A stretch of DNA of 64,000 bases from an uncultured Solobacterium sp. (GCA_900552125.1 URYK01000011.1:1-64000), one strand, 5' to 3'. Numbered from the stretch's first letter, positions 36,128 through 46,047 are shown. The notes: generated by a model from the letters alone, not told the origin. Translations and numbers: made by a program.

Positions 36128-36820
36128 ATGCAGGAATATATTAATCTTATGGTCAAAAGTTTTATCTTTTATTTTGTGATTATCTTCGCGCTTCGTCTTA
36201 TGGGAAAACGAGAGGTGGGGGAACTTTCTGTATTTGATATCGTTATTTATTTTGTGATGAGTGAATTATTGGCTATTTCAATAAGTAATGAGGATGAAAG
36301 TATCTTTAAATCTTTAGTACCGATTTTTACGTTGGCTTTCTTGCAGATGCTGATTTCTTGGCTCATTCTTAAAAGCAAAAAAATCAGAAGTGTGTTTGAT
36401 GGAGAAATTTCAATTCTTATTCATAATGGACATATTAATCAGGATGTTATGCGTAAAGAACGCTACAATATTGATGATTTAATGTCACAGATTCGCAGTA
36501 AGGACCTATGTTCTCCAGAAGAAGTGGGATTTGCGATATTAGAGACAAATGGACAGCTTTCCATTTTACCAAAGAATAAATGCAAAGTTAAACATCCGAA
36601 TCCTTTAATCAGTGATGGAACAGTAGATAAAAAAGCGCTAGAAGATTTATCACTTGATGAAGAATGGTTAAAAAAAGCCCTTTTGAAGGAAGGGATCGAT
36701 AATATTAAAGATGTTTTTTTGTGCATATATCAAAAGAATGGTTTGTTTGTGATTAAAAAAGAAATTAAGACTAGGAATGTTCTTTTTCATAAAGACGAAA
36801 AGCCTGGTACAAGCGAATAG
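36128..36820 (+). CDS. DUF421/YetF family membrane protein (YrbG-like)
   Basis: A 230-aa protein with three N-terminal transmembrane helices containing the family motif FALRLMGKREVGELSVFDIV, followed by a cytoplasmic domain with FDGEISILIHNGHINQDVMRKERY. Members of the YetF family are widespread in Firmicutes, and their function is poorly known. Position matches yrbG of Bacillus. The ATG follows AAGGAAGATC. The last 50 bases overlap the flippase gene on the opposite strand. Confidence 0.88.
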   Translation: MQEYINLMVKSFIFYFVIIFALRLMGKREVGELSVFDIVIYFVMSELLAISISNEDESIFKSLVPIFTLAFLQMLISWLILKSKKIRSVFDGEISILIHNGHINQDVMRKERYNIDDLMSQIRSKDLCSPEEVGFAILETNGQLSILPKNKCKVKHPNPLISDGTVDKKALEDLSLDEEWLKKALLKEGIDNIKDVFLCIYQKNGLFVIKKEIKTRNVLFHKDEKPGTSE

Positions 36821-38081
36821 CATGAAATAATGTGGTAATAAGCATCCCAATTGTTAAGGCGATAGGTAAAACTGATTCATGGTAGACAGATGTAAGACAT
36901 AGAATACATAAAATACGTGTAATAGAGCCATATAAGGTGTCACGGACACTTTTTGAGCTAAGGGATAATGCATGAAGCATGCTGGATAAGGGTGGTTGCA
37001 GGGAATATAATGCGAAAGGAATCGCAAGCTGTTTAAGAATATGGGCTCCTTGTGTATTATGATAAAACAGATTTAATAATTGTTCAGGAAAGAAGTAACA
37101 TAGTAAACTGCAGCAGATACCTATGAATAAGCAGCAGCTAATAATAATACGAAAGAGTTTCATAGCATGTTCATGATAACCTCTTGTATAGGAATAGGTA
37201 AAGGAAGGAAGCAGATAATTGCTTAGTGTGACAGTAATAAAGCTAGGCATTGTGATAATGGGCAGAACATAACCATTTAATTGGCCATAGGCAAGAACCA
37301 TGGAAGCCGCACTTGCCTGTGATAAGCCTATGACCATGGCGATCGGTTCAAGAAAGTAAGTAAGAGAGCCGATAATGCGACTTCCCATCATAGGAATGGA
37401 AACAGAAAGAACTTCTTGAAATTGATGTTTTTGTAGACGAAATTTTGATAAAGGAATTCGTAGAGGATTTCTTTTTTTTCTGAGTAAAACATATAGCATA
37501 TATAAAGAACTGCTTGCTTCCCCAATGCTAATAGAGAGCATTGCGGCTTTCGCCATAGTGATAATATCTAACATAGGTGAAAAATAAAAGACCAGAACAA
37601 TAAATAGTATTCTGCTGCCTTCTTCAAATAACTGACTGGCTGTTGCAGGTATATGTTCCTGCAGACCAAACAGATAGCCCTTTAATATGCCGGATAAGGT
37701 TACAAGTGGAATCAATGGGAGAACAGCATATAGGACGGGAAGGATATCTTCCTGTTTAAAAACATGAATTGCGAGAAGAGGAAGAAGAATAAGGTAGGCT
37801 GCCATAATGACAAGATTATTGATAACAGCTAATATGATACTAGCTATAAGAGGAGAAGAAGGCTGTTTGCTTTGAGCGATAACCTTTGATAAGGCTGCAG
37901 GAATCCCCATCTGTGCAAGAGTGATTACAAATACCATAGTCGGTGCAGCCAAAGAATAATAACTCATTGCCTGTTCAGATAATTTTCTTGCGAGAATTAT
38001 TCGAACGATGAAGGAAAGCATTTTTGATATAATGGAAAGTGTAATTAAATAGATGGTAGATGTTAGTACAGTTTTTTTCAA
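36771..38081 (-). CDS. SpoVB-like oligosaccharide/lipid flippase (MATE-fold)
   Basis: A 436-aa polytopic protein with about 12 helices, of the polysaccharide-biosynthesis/SpoVB group. The N-terminus (TSTIYLITLSIISKMLSFIV) and the internal stretch AQMGIPAALSKVIA are typical. SpoVB-type proteins probably flip lipid-linked cell wall precursors across the membrane. At 436 aa it is shorter than SpoVB of Bacillus (about 518). The start is TTG at 38081, with GAGGAGG 8 bases before it. No spore genes are visible nearby, so a vegetative role is possible. Its 3' end overlaps the DUF421 gene. Confidence 0.87.
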   Translation of the reverse strand: MKKTVLTSTIYLITLSIISKMLSFIVRIILARKLSEQAMSYYSLAAPTMVFVITLAQMGIPAALSKVIAQSKQPSSPLIASIILAVINNLVIMAAYLILLPLLAIHVFKQEDILPVLYAVLPLIPLVTLSGILKGYLFGLQEHIPATASQLFEEGSRILFIVLVFYFSPMLDIITMAKAAMLSISIGEASSSLYMLYVLLRKKRNPLRIPLSKFRLQKHQFQEVLSVSIPMMGSRIIGSLTYFLEPIAMVIGLSQASAASMVLAYGQLNGYVLPIITMPSFITVTLSNYLLPSFTYSYTRGYHEHAMKLFRIIISCCLFIGICCSLLCYFFPEQLLNLFYHNTQGAHILKQLAIPFALYSLQPPLSSMLHALSLSSKSVRDTLYGSITRILCILCLTSVYHESVLPIALTIGMLITTLFHAIRLYQAFRLYEKEHS

Positions 38082-38176
38082 AAAAGTGGCCTCCTCTTCT
38101 ATTTTTTTTTCTTAGATGGGTATTGTAATGTAATAATTATGATGGCTAAAAAAATAGTTGCGATACAAAAAATACA

Positions 38177-38205
38177 TTGCTTTCAGCTCTATTTAAAGCT
38201 ATAAT
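38177..38205 (+). promoter_or_regulatory. Promoter of the comN-secDF operon
   Basis: TTGCTT (38177-38182), 17 bases, TATAAT (38200-38205), 28 bases before the comN ATG. Confidence 0.8.
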
Positions 38206-38232
38206 TATATCTATGATATTAAGGAGGAGCTT

Positions 38233-38520
38233 ATGAGTGGTCAAAGTAAAATAGAAGATAAATACATAAAACTAGCAATTGCTTTGAAAACGAATCAGTT
38301 AAAGCGAGAAGAATTGCCTTCCTTGACATATCAGCATGTAGAAAGCTCGTTACAGGAACATTGGAAATTTCATAAACCGCATAATATACATGAAGCAATT
38401 GATGATATTCAGCGTATGAGTGCAAGTGATGTAGTAGCATATCTGTCTACACAAGCAATCATTATGGGATCAAAAATGAGCTTGAACGACTTTGATGATT
38501 TATTTGGAGGAGATAAGTAA
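38233..38520 (+). CDS. comN: ComN-like post-transcriptional regulator
   Basis: A 95-aa protein of the ComN/YrzD family. The core includes LPSLTYQHVESSLQEHWKFH and IHEAIDDIQRMSASDVVAYL. In Bacillus ComN acts on the comE transcript at the division site. Here comEA and comEC are also in the window, about 24 kb upstream. It has TAAGGAGGAG upstream and its stop overlaps secDF (TAATG). The comN-secDF pairing is the Bacillus arrangement. Confidence 0.85.
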   Translation: MSGQSKIEDKYIKLAIALKTNQLKREELPSLTYQHVESSLQEHWKFHKPHNIHEAIDDIQRMSASDVVAYLSTQAIIMGSKMSLNDFDDLFGGDK

Positions 38521-40811
38521 TGAAGAAATCACGTCTAGCGGTCTTTGCGATTACAGTATTGACCTTACTAACTTTAATCGTGACTTGCATCCCTTCGATT
38601 CGTGAAAATATGAAATTAGGTTTGGATCTGCAGGGCGGCTTTGAAATTCTTTATGAAGTAAGTCCATTGGAAGGAAAAAGTCTTCCATCCATGTCTGCAG
38701 TTGCGAAATCAGTTGAAAAACGTATCGATGTTTTAGGTGTAAATGAGCCGGAAATTACGGTTGAAGGGGACAATCGTATTCGCGTGCAGCTTGCAGGTGT
38801 AAAAAATGCTGAACAGGCAAGAAGAGTTATATCATCAACTGCAAATTTAACTTTCCGAGATGTTAATGATAACCTTTTGATGGATTCAACTGTCTTACAG
38901 GAAGGTGGAGCTAGTGTTGTTTATGATGAGTATGGAAATCCGATTGTAAGCTTAAAGTTAGCGGATCAGGAAAAATTTTATGAAGTAACAAAACAAGTAT
39001 CTGAGATGGGAAGCGGAAATAATATCATGGTAGCTTGGCTGGATTTTGATTCGGAAACAGATTCATATGCTGCTGAGAAAGATAGTGAAAATCCTAAATT
39101 CATCTCTGCTGCTACTGTAAGTGAGGGGATTAATTCTACAAGTGCACAGATTAGTGGAAACTTCACAAAAGAAGAAGCAACTGAATTAAAGGATCTGATC
39201 AATTCTGGTTCACTTCCAGTAAAAATGACAGAACAGTACAGTAATGCGGTTACTGCCGATTATGGTATCAATGCATTTAGTGAAACAATGCTTGCTGGAG
39301 GTATTGGTATTGCGCTGATCATGTTATTTATGATTATATATTACCGTCTTCCAGGGGTAATTTCTGCAATTACCTTAGGAACATATGTGTTTGTGGTTTT
39401 CCTTATCTTTAATGCAATGGGAGCTGTATTTACTCTATCTGGTATAGCAGCTTTAGTACTAGGTGTTGGAATGGCAGCTGATTCTAATATCCTGACCTTT
39501 GAGCGAATAAGAGATGCATTATATTCAGGAAGAAGTGTAAAAACTGCATTCTATGAAGGAAGCTCTAAGTCATTTGTAACTATTTTTGATGCTCAGTTCA
39601 CTACGTTCATTTGTGCTTTGATTTTGTATATCTTTGGAACAGGAACTGTAAAAGGATTTGCGACGATGTTAATCGTATCTACAATTACAACGATTATTGT
39701 TATTGTGTTTGTCGCAAAATTCCTGATGTCTCTATTGGTAGAAAGCGGTTGGCTGGATAATAAATATGCTTTATTTGGTGTTAAGAAAGAACATATTCCA
39801 GATGTGAATAAAGGACAGGAACGTTTCTATTATGGTTTCTTCGATAAATTTGATTTTATCAAAAATGCAAAATATTTTATTGGTTTCTCTGTTTGTGTGA
39901 TTGGAATTGGTCTAGCGTGTATGATTTTCAACGGCGTACAGGGAAATGGTGCTTTGAATTGGGGAATCGACTTTACAAGCGGTACGAAACTGACAGTGCA
40001 AAGTGCTACAGAGATTTCAAAAGATACTTTGGATAAACAATTAGAAGAATTAGGTGTTGATGCAAACAGTATTAAAATCAATGGTGAAAAGAGCAATACT
40101 GCAACCGTATTTGTGAAGGACGCAATGGATGAGGATACACTATCCAATGTGAAATCAAGTTTACAGGAAACTTATGGACATGAAGTTAATGATAATATCG
40201 TATCACCTGTCATTGGTCAGGAATTAATGCGTAGTGCTATCTTAATTTCTATCTTGGCATGGATTGGCGTATTGATTTATATTTCTATTCGATTTAAATG
40301 GGATTATGCATTAAGCGGTATTGTCGGACTGATTCATGATGTATTCTTCATTATTGCTGTATGTGCAATTCTTCGTTTAGAAGTAAATACTGAAATTATC
40401 GCGGTATTATTAACGATTATTGGATATTCAATCAATAACTCTATTGTTGTCTTTGATCGTATTCGTGATGAAATGAGAGGCAGAAAACTCTCCACTACAA
40501 CGAAAGAAGATTATCGTATGATTGTGAATGAAGCTTTACAAAGAACAGCAACTCGTTCGATCTTATCTACATTCACTACAATTTTACCTGTTATTACTTT
40601 GTTGCTAATGGGTAGCAGTGCAATTCAGATATTCTGCTTAACATTGTTTGTTGGAATTGCAGTTGGTGCAGGAAGTTCATTGTTTATTGCGGCACAATTG
40701 TGGTATCAGATTAGAATTCATCGTAATCCTAAAAAACATGTGAAGAAAAAACGTAAAAGAAAAAAAGAAGAATTAGAAGAAATGATCGTTCCTGGTATGA
40801 ATGATTATTAA
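38520..40811 (+). CDS. secDF: Protein translocase SecDF (fused)
   Basis: A 763-aa fusion of SecD and SecF with about 12 transmembrane helices, which uses the proton gradient to help pull secreted proteins out of the SecYEG channel. The SecD half has KLGLDLQGGFEILYEV and the periplasmic P1 domain, then GVGMAADSNILTFERIRD. The SecF half has the NWGIDFTSGTKL motif and the late GYSINNSIVVFDRIRD. The basic tail contains KKHVKKKRKRKKEE. Length matches the Bacillus fusion (737 aa). Confidence 0.96.
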   Translation: MKKSRLAVFAITVLTLLTLIVTCIPSIRENMKLGLDLQGGFEILYEVSPLEGKSLPSMSAVAKSVEKRIDVLGVNEPEITVEGDNRIRVQLAGVKNAEQARRVISSTANLTFRDVNDNLLMDSTVLQEGGASVVYDEYGNPIVSLKLADQEKFYEVTKQVSEMGSGNNIMVAWLDFDSETDSYAAEKDSENPKFISAATVSEGINSTSAQISGNFTKEEATELKDLINSGSLPVKMTEQYSNAVTADYGINAFSETMLAGGIGIALIMLFMIIYYRLPGVISAITLGTYVFVVFLIFNAMGAVFTLSGIAALVLGVGMAADSNILTFERIRDALYSGRSVKTAFYEGSSKSFVTIFDAQFTTFICALILYIFGTGTVKGFATMLIVSTITTIIVIVFVAKFLMSLLVESGWLDNKYALFGVKKEHIPDVNKGQERFYYGFFDKFDFIKNAKYFIGFSVCVIGIGLACMIFNGVQGNGALNWGIDFTSGTKLTVQSATEISKDTLDKQLEELGVDANSIKINGEKSNTATVFVKDAMDEDTLSNVKSSLQETYGHEVNDNIVSPVIGQELMRSAILISILAWIGVLIYISIRFKWDYALSGIVGLIHDVFFIIAVCAILRLEVNTEIIAVLLTIIGYSINNSIVVFDRIRDEMRGRKLSTTTKEDYRMIVNEALQRTATRSILSTFTTILPVITLLLMGSSAIQIFCLTLFVGIAVGAGSSLFIAAQLWYQIRIHRNPKKHVKKKRKRKKEELEEMIVPGMNDY

Positions 40812-40816
40812 AATAC

Positions 40817-40859
40817 GAGGTTTCATTGATTGGTAAAACAATTGATGAAATCTCTTTTT
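40817..40859 (+). terminator. Strong terminator after secDF
   Basis: A 16-bp stem (40817-40832 with 40839-40854), fully paired with three G-T pairs, has a 6-base loop and is followed by five T residues. Confidence 0.93.
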
Positions 40860-40914
40860 GCGTTTTGAAAGTAAAATAGTAAAAAGTATGTTATCATTAA
40901 TAACGGTGATTTAA

Positions 40915-42522
40915 ATGCATATAGAAGAATTAGATGTTCATCGTTCAAAAGAGATACAGATACGTTTTCATGTTAGTAATCTTTGTGCTAAAGTACTGGC
41001 ATCAAAGAATTTAGACGATGAACAGATACAGGAATTATTTCAGAAACCCGAACTTGCAGATCCATTTAGTGCCAATGGGATGCAGGAAGTGGTTAATCGT
41101 ATATACCAAGCTAAGATGAATAATGAAAAGGTTATGGTGTGTGGAGATTATGATGCTGATGGAATCTCAGCAACGGCTATTTTAGTTGATGCTTTGCGAC
41201 GTTTTAATATTCAAGTAGGCTATTATATACCAAATCGCTTTACAGAAGGATATGGACTACAGAAGCACACTGTTCAGCTTGCGCATGAAAAAGGATATCG
41301 TTTATTGATTACAGTGGATAATGGTGTAAAAGCATTTGATGCTTTATTAGAAGCACAGCGTTTAGGACTTGATGTGATCGTAACAGATCATCATGCGATG
41401 GAAGAAGAAGTGCCATGTAAAATTTTATTGCATCCTTTCTTGATGGGATATCGTTTTGAAACTTTGTCTGGTGCAGGTGTAGCACTGACTGTTGCCAGAG
41501 CATTAAAAATGGATACGAAAGATCATGTAGTATTTGCTTGTGTTGCGGCAATTGCGGATGTGATGGAACTTCGACAGGAAACTAGAGCTATTGTGCAATT
41601 AGGTTTACAGTACTTAAAAGAAGGAGCATGTATGCCGATTCAGCTTCTTGTGAAAGAACGATTCCCAAAATGGGATGAAAACTTAATTGCTTTTCAGGTT
41701 GTTCCAAAGCTGAATACTACAGGACGTTTAGCAGATATGGCTAATGCGAATAATACTGTGCGTTATTTATTAAGTGGAAACATGCAACAGATTCAGCACG
41801 TTGCAGAACAAATTAAACAATTGAATGAGAAACGAAAAACAATGAGTGATCAGATGGTTCAAGTTGCAAGAACACTGGTTCGTCCAGAGTATCGTTTTCA
41901 GTTATTATTTCATGATAGTTTTCATGAAGGAATGGCAGGTCTTGTTGCAGGCAAGCTAAGTGAAGAACTTCAGATGCCAGTTATGATTGCGGCAAAAAGA
42001 GAACAGATGTTTAAGGGGAGTATACGATCTTTAGATTTACTTGATCTTACAACTTTCTTTGATGACTGTCGTACATCATTATCTGCTTATGGGGGACATA
42101 AAGCAGCGGCAGGTATTGGTTTTCCTTGTGAGAATAAACAGATCATTCAGGATTATGTAAATACAAGGATGAAATCAATGCATTTTAACCCTGAAAAGAT
42201 ATATAAAGCAATACGAGTACAGCCAAATGAAATTAATATTGCGGAGGTTGAAAGCTTATCTCTATTAGGTCCATTTGGTAATGGATTTGAAGAACCTGTA
42301 TTTTATTTAAATGATGTATCTGTACAAGGATGTCGTCAGCTTGGAAATAATGAACATGTAAAATGGCAGATCAATGACTCTATTGAGGCGATGTATTTCC
42401 GCTGTGGAAGTGCGTATGAACGTTTACATGATAAACAGCAGCTGAATTTTATAGGTAATTTACGTATCAATAATTTTATGGGTAGAAAAAAAGTTAATAT
42501 TTTTGTAGAGGAAGCGTATTAA
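40915..42522 (+). CDS. recJ: Single-stranded-DNA-specific exonuclease RecJ
   Basis: A 535-aa DHH-family 5'-3' exonuclease active in recombination and mismatch repair. Motifs are CGDYDADGISATAIL (motif I), TVDNGVKA, TDHHAM (the DHH), LSGAGVALTVARAL and the DHHA1 segment SAYGGHKAAAGIGFP, followed by an OB domain. It lacks the long C-terminal part of Bacillus RecJ (about 786 aa), leaving the catalytic core plus OB fold. The ATG follows CGGTGATTTAA. The following recJ, apt, relA order matches Bacillus. Confidence 0.95.
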   Translation: MHIEELDVHRSKEIQIRFHVSNLCAKVLASKNLDDEQIQELFQKPELADPFSANGMQEVVNRIYQAKMNNEKVMVCGDYDADGISATAILVDALRRFNIQVGYYIPNRFTEGYGLQKHTVQLAHEKGYRLLITVDNGVKAFDALLEAQRLGLDVIVTDHHAMEEEVPCKILLHPFLMGYRFETLSGAGVALTVARALKMDTKDHVVFACVAAIADVMELRQETRAIVQLGLQYLKEGACMPIQLLVKERFPKWDENLIAFQVVPKLNTTGRLADMANANNTVRYLLSGNMQQIQHVAEQIKQLNEKRKTMSDQMVQVARTLVRPEYRFQLLFHDSFHEGMAGLVAGKLSEELQMPVMIAAKREQMFKGSIRSLDLLDLTTFFDDCRTSLSAYGGHKAAAGIGFPCENKQIIQDYVNTRMKSMHFNPEKIYKAIRVQPNEINIAEVESLSLLGPFGNGFEEPVFYLNDVSVQGCRQLGNNEHVKWQINDSIEAMYFRCGSAYERLHDKQQLNFIGNLRINNFMGRKKVNIFVEEAY

Positions 42523-42546
42523 ATAATGCTTTTTCTAAAAAAATTA

Positions 42547-42555
42547 TGATATAAT
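42547..42555 (+). promoter_or_regulatory. Extended -10 promoter for apt
   Basis: TGATATAAT lies 31 bases before the apt ATG, with only a poor -35. Confidence 0.6.
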
Positions 42556-42585
42556 ACATACATAAGTGTTAGGAGGCTTATATAA

Positions 42586-43101
42586 ATGAACTTTAAAGAC
42601 TATATAGCAAGTATTCCTGATTTTCCTCAGGAGGGAGTTTTATTTCGTGATATCACACCTTTGATGGCAAATGGGGAAGCTTTTAAAGCAGCATGTGATA
42701 AAATCATTGAATTTGCGAAAGAAGTTGGTGCTGAGGTAATCGTTGGACCGGAATCTAGAGGATTTATTTTTGGATGTCCTGTTGCATATCAATTAGGTAT
42801 AGGATTTGTTCCGGTTCGTAAACCTGGCAAACTTCCAAGAGAGACAGAAAGTGTTTCTTATGATTTAGAGTATGGAAGCAATGAATTGCATATTCATAAA
42901 GATGGTATTCAAAAAGGACAGAAAGTCCTGATTGTTGATGATCTGCTGGCAACTGGCGGTACTGTTGATGCAACAATCCAGATTGTGAATAAACTGGGTG
43001 GAGAAGTTGTTGGCTGTGCCTTCCTAATCGAACTAGTAGGATTACATGGTAGAGAGTATTTGAAAGATTATCAAGTATTTTCTTTAATGTCTTACGAATA
43101 A
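42586..43101 (+). CDS. apt: Adenine phosphoribosyltransferase
   Basis: A 171-aa type I phosphoribosyltransferase converting adenine and PRPP to AMP in purine salvage. It shows [35 protein letters not shown] and the PRPP motif [14 protein letters not shown]. The length is normal. The ATG follows TTAGGAGG. Confidence 0.97.
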   Translation: MNFKDYIASIPDFPQEGVLFRDITPLMANGEAFKAACDKIIEFAKEVGAEVIVGPESRGFIFGCPVAYQLGIGFVPVRKPGKLPRETESVSYDLEYGSNELHIHKDGIQKGQKVLIVDDLLATGGTVDATIQIVNKLGGEVVGCAFLIELVGLHGREYLKDYQVFSLMSYE

Positions 43102-43105
43102 AAAC

Positions 43106-43126
43106 AAGGGGGTATTTCCCCTTTTT
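43106..43126 (+). terminator. Terminator after apt
   Basis: AAGGGG pairs with CCCCTT around GTATTT and continues into five T residues. It lies between apt and relA, which probably still receive some common transcription. Confidence 0.8.
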
Positions 43127-43145
43127 CTTGAATGCGGGTGATACA

Positions 43146-45347
43146 ATGGTAAGTAAGAATGTGGTAACTTTTGATGAGATGATGCTCGAAGTTCAAAAGT
43201 ATATTAAGAAAGAAGAAAATATTGATCTGATAACAAGGGCATATTTATGTGCTGAAAAAAATCATGCGGGGCAATATCGTAAAAGCGGTGAACCATATAT
43301 TATTCATGCGATTCAGGTTGGATATATTTTGACCTTGCTAAGAACTGGGCCTAAAACGATTGCAGCAGGTTTCTTACATGACGTAGTAGAAGACTGTGAT
43401 GTAAGCATTCAGGAAATAAGCGACATGTTTGGAGAAGAAGTCGCATCGTTAGTAGACTCTGTCACAAAAATCGGTAATTTAAAATTTAAAGATGAAAAAG
43501 AATATCTGGCAAGCAATCATCGTAAGATTTTCATTGCCATGGCTAAAGATGTACGTGTTATTCTGATTAAATTAGCCGATCGTCTTCATAATATGCGTAC
43601 GCTGCAATACATGTCACCGGAAAAACAAAAGAAAATTGCTTCTGAAACATTGGAAGTCTATGCGCCGATTGCACATCGACTAGGTATTAGTGATATTAAG
43701 AACGAGTTAGAGGATTTATCTTTTCAGTATTTGAACAAAGAAAAATATTATGAAATTGCGAAATTAGTCGAAAAACGTAAAATTGAACGTGATGCACAGG
43801 TACAACAGATGATTACTGAGATAAGTATATTATTAGATCAGCATAATATTCATTATCGTATATTTGGAAGAAGTAAACATCTTTATAGCATCTATAAAAA
43901 GATGATCACAAAGAATAAACGGTTTGAAGAAATTCTTGATTTATTGGCTATTCGCATCATAACAGATACAGATACTGCATGTTATGAAATATTGGGTTAT
44001 ATTCATGCGAAATATAGACCAATTCCTGGACGTTTTAAAGATTATATCGCAATGCCAAAAGTGAATATGTATCAATCTTTACATACTACGATCGTTGCGG
44101 AAAACGGTAATATTTTTGAGGTACAGATTCGTACAGAAGCCATGGACGAAGTCGCAGAACAGGGGATTGCGGCTCACTGGCGATATAAAGAAAATAGCAA
44201 TGGTGGTAAAGAAGTTCATCAGAAAGAAATTGAAGAACAGCTTCATTGGTTTAAAGATTTTAGTGTTATGAGTGATGAAGTAAATGATGATGCGATGGAA
44301 TATATGAATCTTCTTCAGAAAGATATCTTTGAAGCTAATGTTTATGTCATGACACCAAAAGGAAAGGTTATTGCACTTCCTAATGGATCTACACCAATCG
44401 ATTTTGCTTATCGTGTACATACAGAAGTTGGACATCATACAGTCGGTGCCACAATAAATGGTGTGCTCATGCCATTAAACACAAAACTGAAAACGGGAGA
44501 TGTTGTTAATATTCGTACATCGAAACAGTCTCCTGGCCCAAGTGAAGATTGGATCAAAATTGTTAAATCGGCTCATGCGAGAAATAAAATACGTTCTTTC
44601 TTCCAAAAACAGGAAAATGAGCGAAGAAGCCTTGACGTGAAAAAAGGTGAAGAAATGCTGCAGGAAGAATTAAAACGTAGAAATCTTGATCCTGAAACAT
44701 ATATGGAACAGAAGAAATTAGATAATATTGCAGGAGCTTTAAGTTTTAATTCATCTCAGGATCTGCTGTATGCTATTGGCGTAAAACAAGTCTCCTTACC
44801 TTCAGTCATTGATCGTCTGGTAAAACATAAAACGAGTGTTTCTATTGATAATGAAGAATTGGCGAAGATGTTTAATCGTCAAGATCGTAAAAAACGTCCT
44901 TCTGCTTCTGGTATTCGCATAGAAGGTGTAGAATCAATGAAAATATCTCTAGCTGCCTGCTGTTCACCGGTCCCTGGTGATGAAATTGTAGGTTATATAA
45001 GTAAAGGGGCAGGTGTTAAAGTACATCGTAAAGATTGTCCAAATATTATAAGAGAAAGAAAACGACTGATTCCTGTAGAATGGGATGAAAATATTGAACA
45101 AAAGACTTATGAAGTTAAGCTTGTTATTAAGTCTACTGATCGAAATTTCTTATTGAGTGATATTGTAACGGTTGTTTCTCAATGTAAAGCAGGTTTACAG
45201 CATGTAGATTCTACAGTTGAGGCAGATCGTGTTTCTGCCACTACAAAGATGACTGTTGTTGTTGAAAACTCAGAACATTTAAGAATGCTGATGGCAAACT
45301 TACAGAAAATAAATAGTGTTCGCAGCGTGGAACGTGTTATACAGTAG
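43146..45347 (+). CDS. relA: Bifunctional (p)ppGpp synthetase/hydrolase RelA/SpoT (Rel)
   Basis: A 733-aa long Rel protein that makes and degrades (p)ppGpp. The HD hydrolase domain is intact (AGFLHDVVED, residues 75-83). The synthetase domain has GRSKHLYSIYKKM and KVNMYQSLHTT. The TGS domain starts at VYVMTPKGKVIALPNGSTP, and an ACT domain ends the chain. An intact HD domain marks a bifunctional enzyme, not an E. coli-type RelA. The ATG at 43146 follows GCGGGTGATA; a TTG six codons upstream is not preceded by a ribosome binding site. Confidence 0.96.
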   Translation: MVSKNVVTFDEMMLEVQKYIKKEENIDLITRAYLCAEKNHAGQYRKSGEPYIIHAIQVGYILTLLRTGPKTIAAGFLHDVVEDCDVSIQEISDMFGEEVASLVDSVTKIGNLKFKDEKEYLASNHRKIFIAMAKDVRVILIKLADRLHNMRTLQYMSPEKQKKIASETLEVYAPIAHRLGISDIKNELEDLSFQYLNKEKYYEIAKLVEKRKIERDAQVQQMITEISILLDQHNIHYRIFGRSKHLYSIYKKMITKNKRFEEILDLLAIRIITDTDTACYEILGYIHAKYRPIPGRFKDYIAMPKVNMYQSLHTTIVAENGNIFEVQIRTEAMDEVAEQGIAAHWRYKENSNGGKEVHQKEIEEQLHWFKDFSVMSDEVNDDAMEYMNLLQKDIFEANVYVMTPKGKVIALPNGSTPIDFAYRVHTEVGHHTVGATINGVLMPLNTKLKTGDVVNIRTSKQSPGPSEDWIKIVKSAHARNKIRSFFQKQENERRSLDVKKGEEMLQEELKRRNLDPETYMEQKKLDNIAGALSFNSSQDLLYAIGVKQVSLPSVIDRLVKHKTSVSIDNEELAKMFNRQDRKKRPSASGIRIEGVESMKISLAACCSPVPGDEIVGYISKGAGVKVHRKDCPNIIRERKRLIPVEWDENIEQKTYEVKLVIKSTDRNFLLSDIVTVVSQCKAGLQHVDSTVEADRVSATTKMTVVVENSEHLRMLMANLQKINSVRSVERVIQ

Positions 45348-45371
45348 GAGTTAAGCACTCCTGCTTTTTTT
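45344..45371 (+). terminator. Terminator after relA
   Basis: GTAGGAGT (45344-45351) pairs with ACTCCTGC (45357-45364), followed by seven T residues. The stem includes the relA stop codon. Confidence 0.9.
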
Positions 45372-45464
45372 GTGAAATTACAGAGATAACTAATCAAACT
45401 TTTCAGATTGGATAAACTGATGAATATAAATAAATGGCAGGATTTAAAAGATATTAATAAATCT

Positions 45465-45492
45465 TTGACTCTTTATTAGTTTTTATTATAAT
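45465..45492 (+). promoter_or_regulatory. Promoter of the GNAT gene
   Basis: TTGACT (45465-45470), 16 bases, TATAAT (45487-45492). A second TATAAT starts 5 bases later (45492-45497). The 90 bases before it, back to the relA terminator, hold nothing recognisable. Confidence 0.75.
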
Positions 45493-45527
45493 ATAATCAT
45501 TGCGTTAGACAGAAAGGAAGAAGCTTT

Positions 45528-46013
45528 ATGTATATTCGTCAAGCGACAAAAGAGGATCAGGAAGCAATTGATGCTATGTATGAGCGAAGAGTGAAATACA
45601 ATGATGAACACGGAATTCATCAATGGAATTTAGATGAAGTAGGCTGGAAGGCTTTCTCGAAATTATATACATTTGAAGATTATTATGTTGGTATAGAACA
45701 AGGAGAAATTGTATGTGGTTTATTTATTGTTGATATTGATAAGCTTTACTGGCCAGATATGCCAAAAGGTGCTTCGCTTTATTTACATAAAATATGTGTG
45801 GATCCATCACATAGCGGTAAAGGATATGCAGATGCAATGATTCAGTTCTTTATTGAAAAAGGAAGAAAAGAAGGCTATGAGGATGTACGATTAGATGTCC
45901 GTAGACATAAAGATAAACTTCGTGCTATGTATGAACGAAATGGATTTAAACTATATAAAATAGGTAAATTTATTCCTGAATGTGATACAGCATTGTATAT
46001 TTATCGGTTTTAA
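45528..46013 (+). CDS. GNAT family N-acetyltransferase
   Basis: A 161-aa GNAT enzyme. The acetyl-CoA loop is in KICVDPSHSGKGYADAMIQF, with the late YERNGFKLYKIGKF characteristic of the fold. The substrate is unknown. It is a single-gene unit with its own promoter and terminator. The ATG follows AAAGGAAGAAG. Confidence 0.9.
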   Translation: MYIRQATKEDQEAIDAMYERRVKYNDEHGIHQWNLDEVGWKAFSKLYTFEDYYVGIEQGEIVCGLFIVDIDKLYWPDMPKGASLYLHKICVDPSHSGKGYADAMIQFFIEKGRKEGYEDVRLDVRRHKDKLRAMYERNGFKLYKIGKFIPECDTALYIYRF

Positions 46014-46047
46014 AAGATTGTTTAGCATTTTGACAATCTTTTTTTAT
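46012..46047 (+). terminator. Terminator after the GNAT gene
   Basis: AAAAGATTGT (46012-46021) pairs with ACAATCTTTT (46033-46042) around an 11-base loop, ending in T residues. Confidence 0.88.

Noticed and set aside
36771..38081. Proof of sporulation from the SpoVB-like gene
   Set aside because: SpoVB-like flippases also occur in non-spore-formers, and no spore-specific gene is present in the window.
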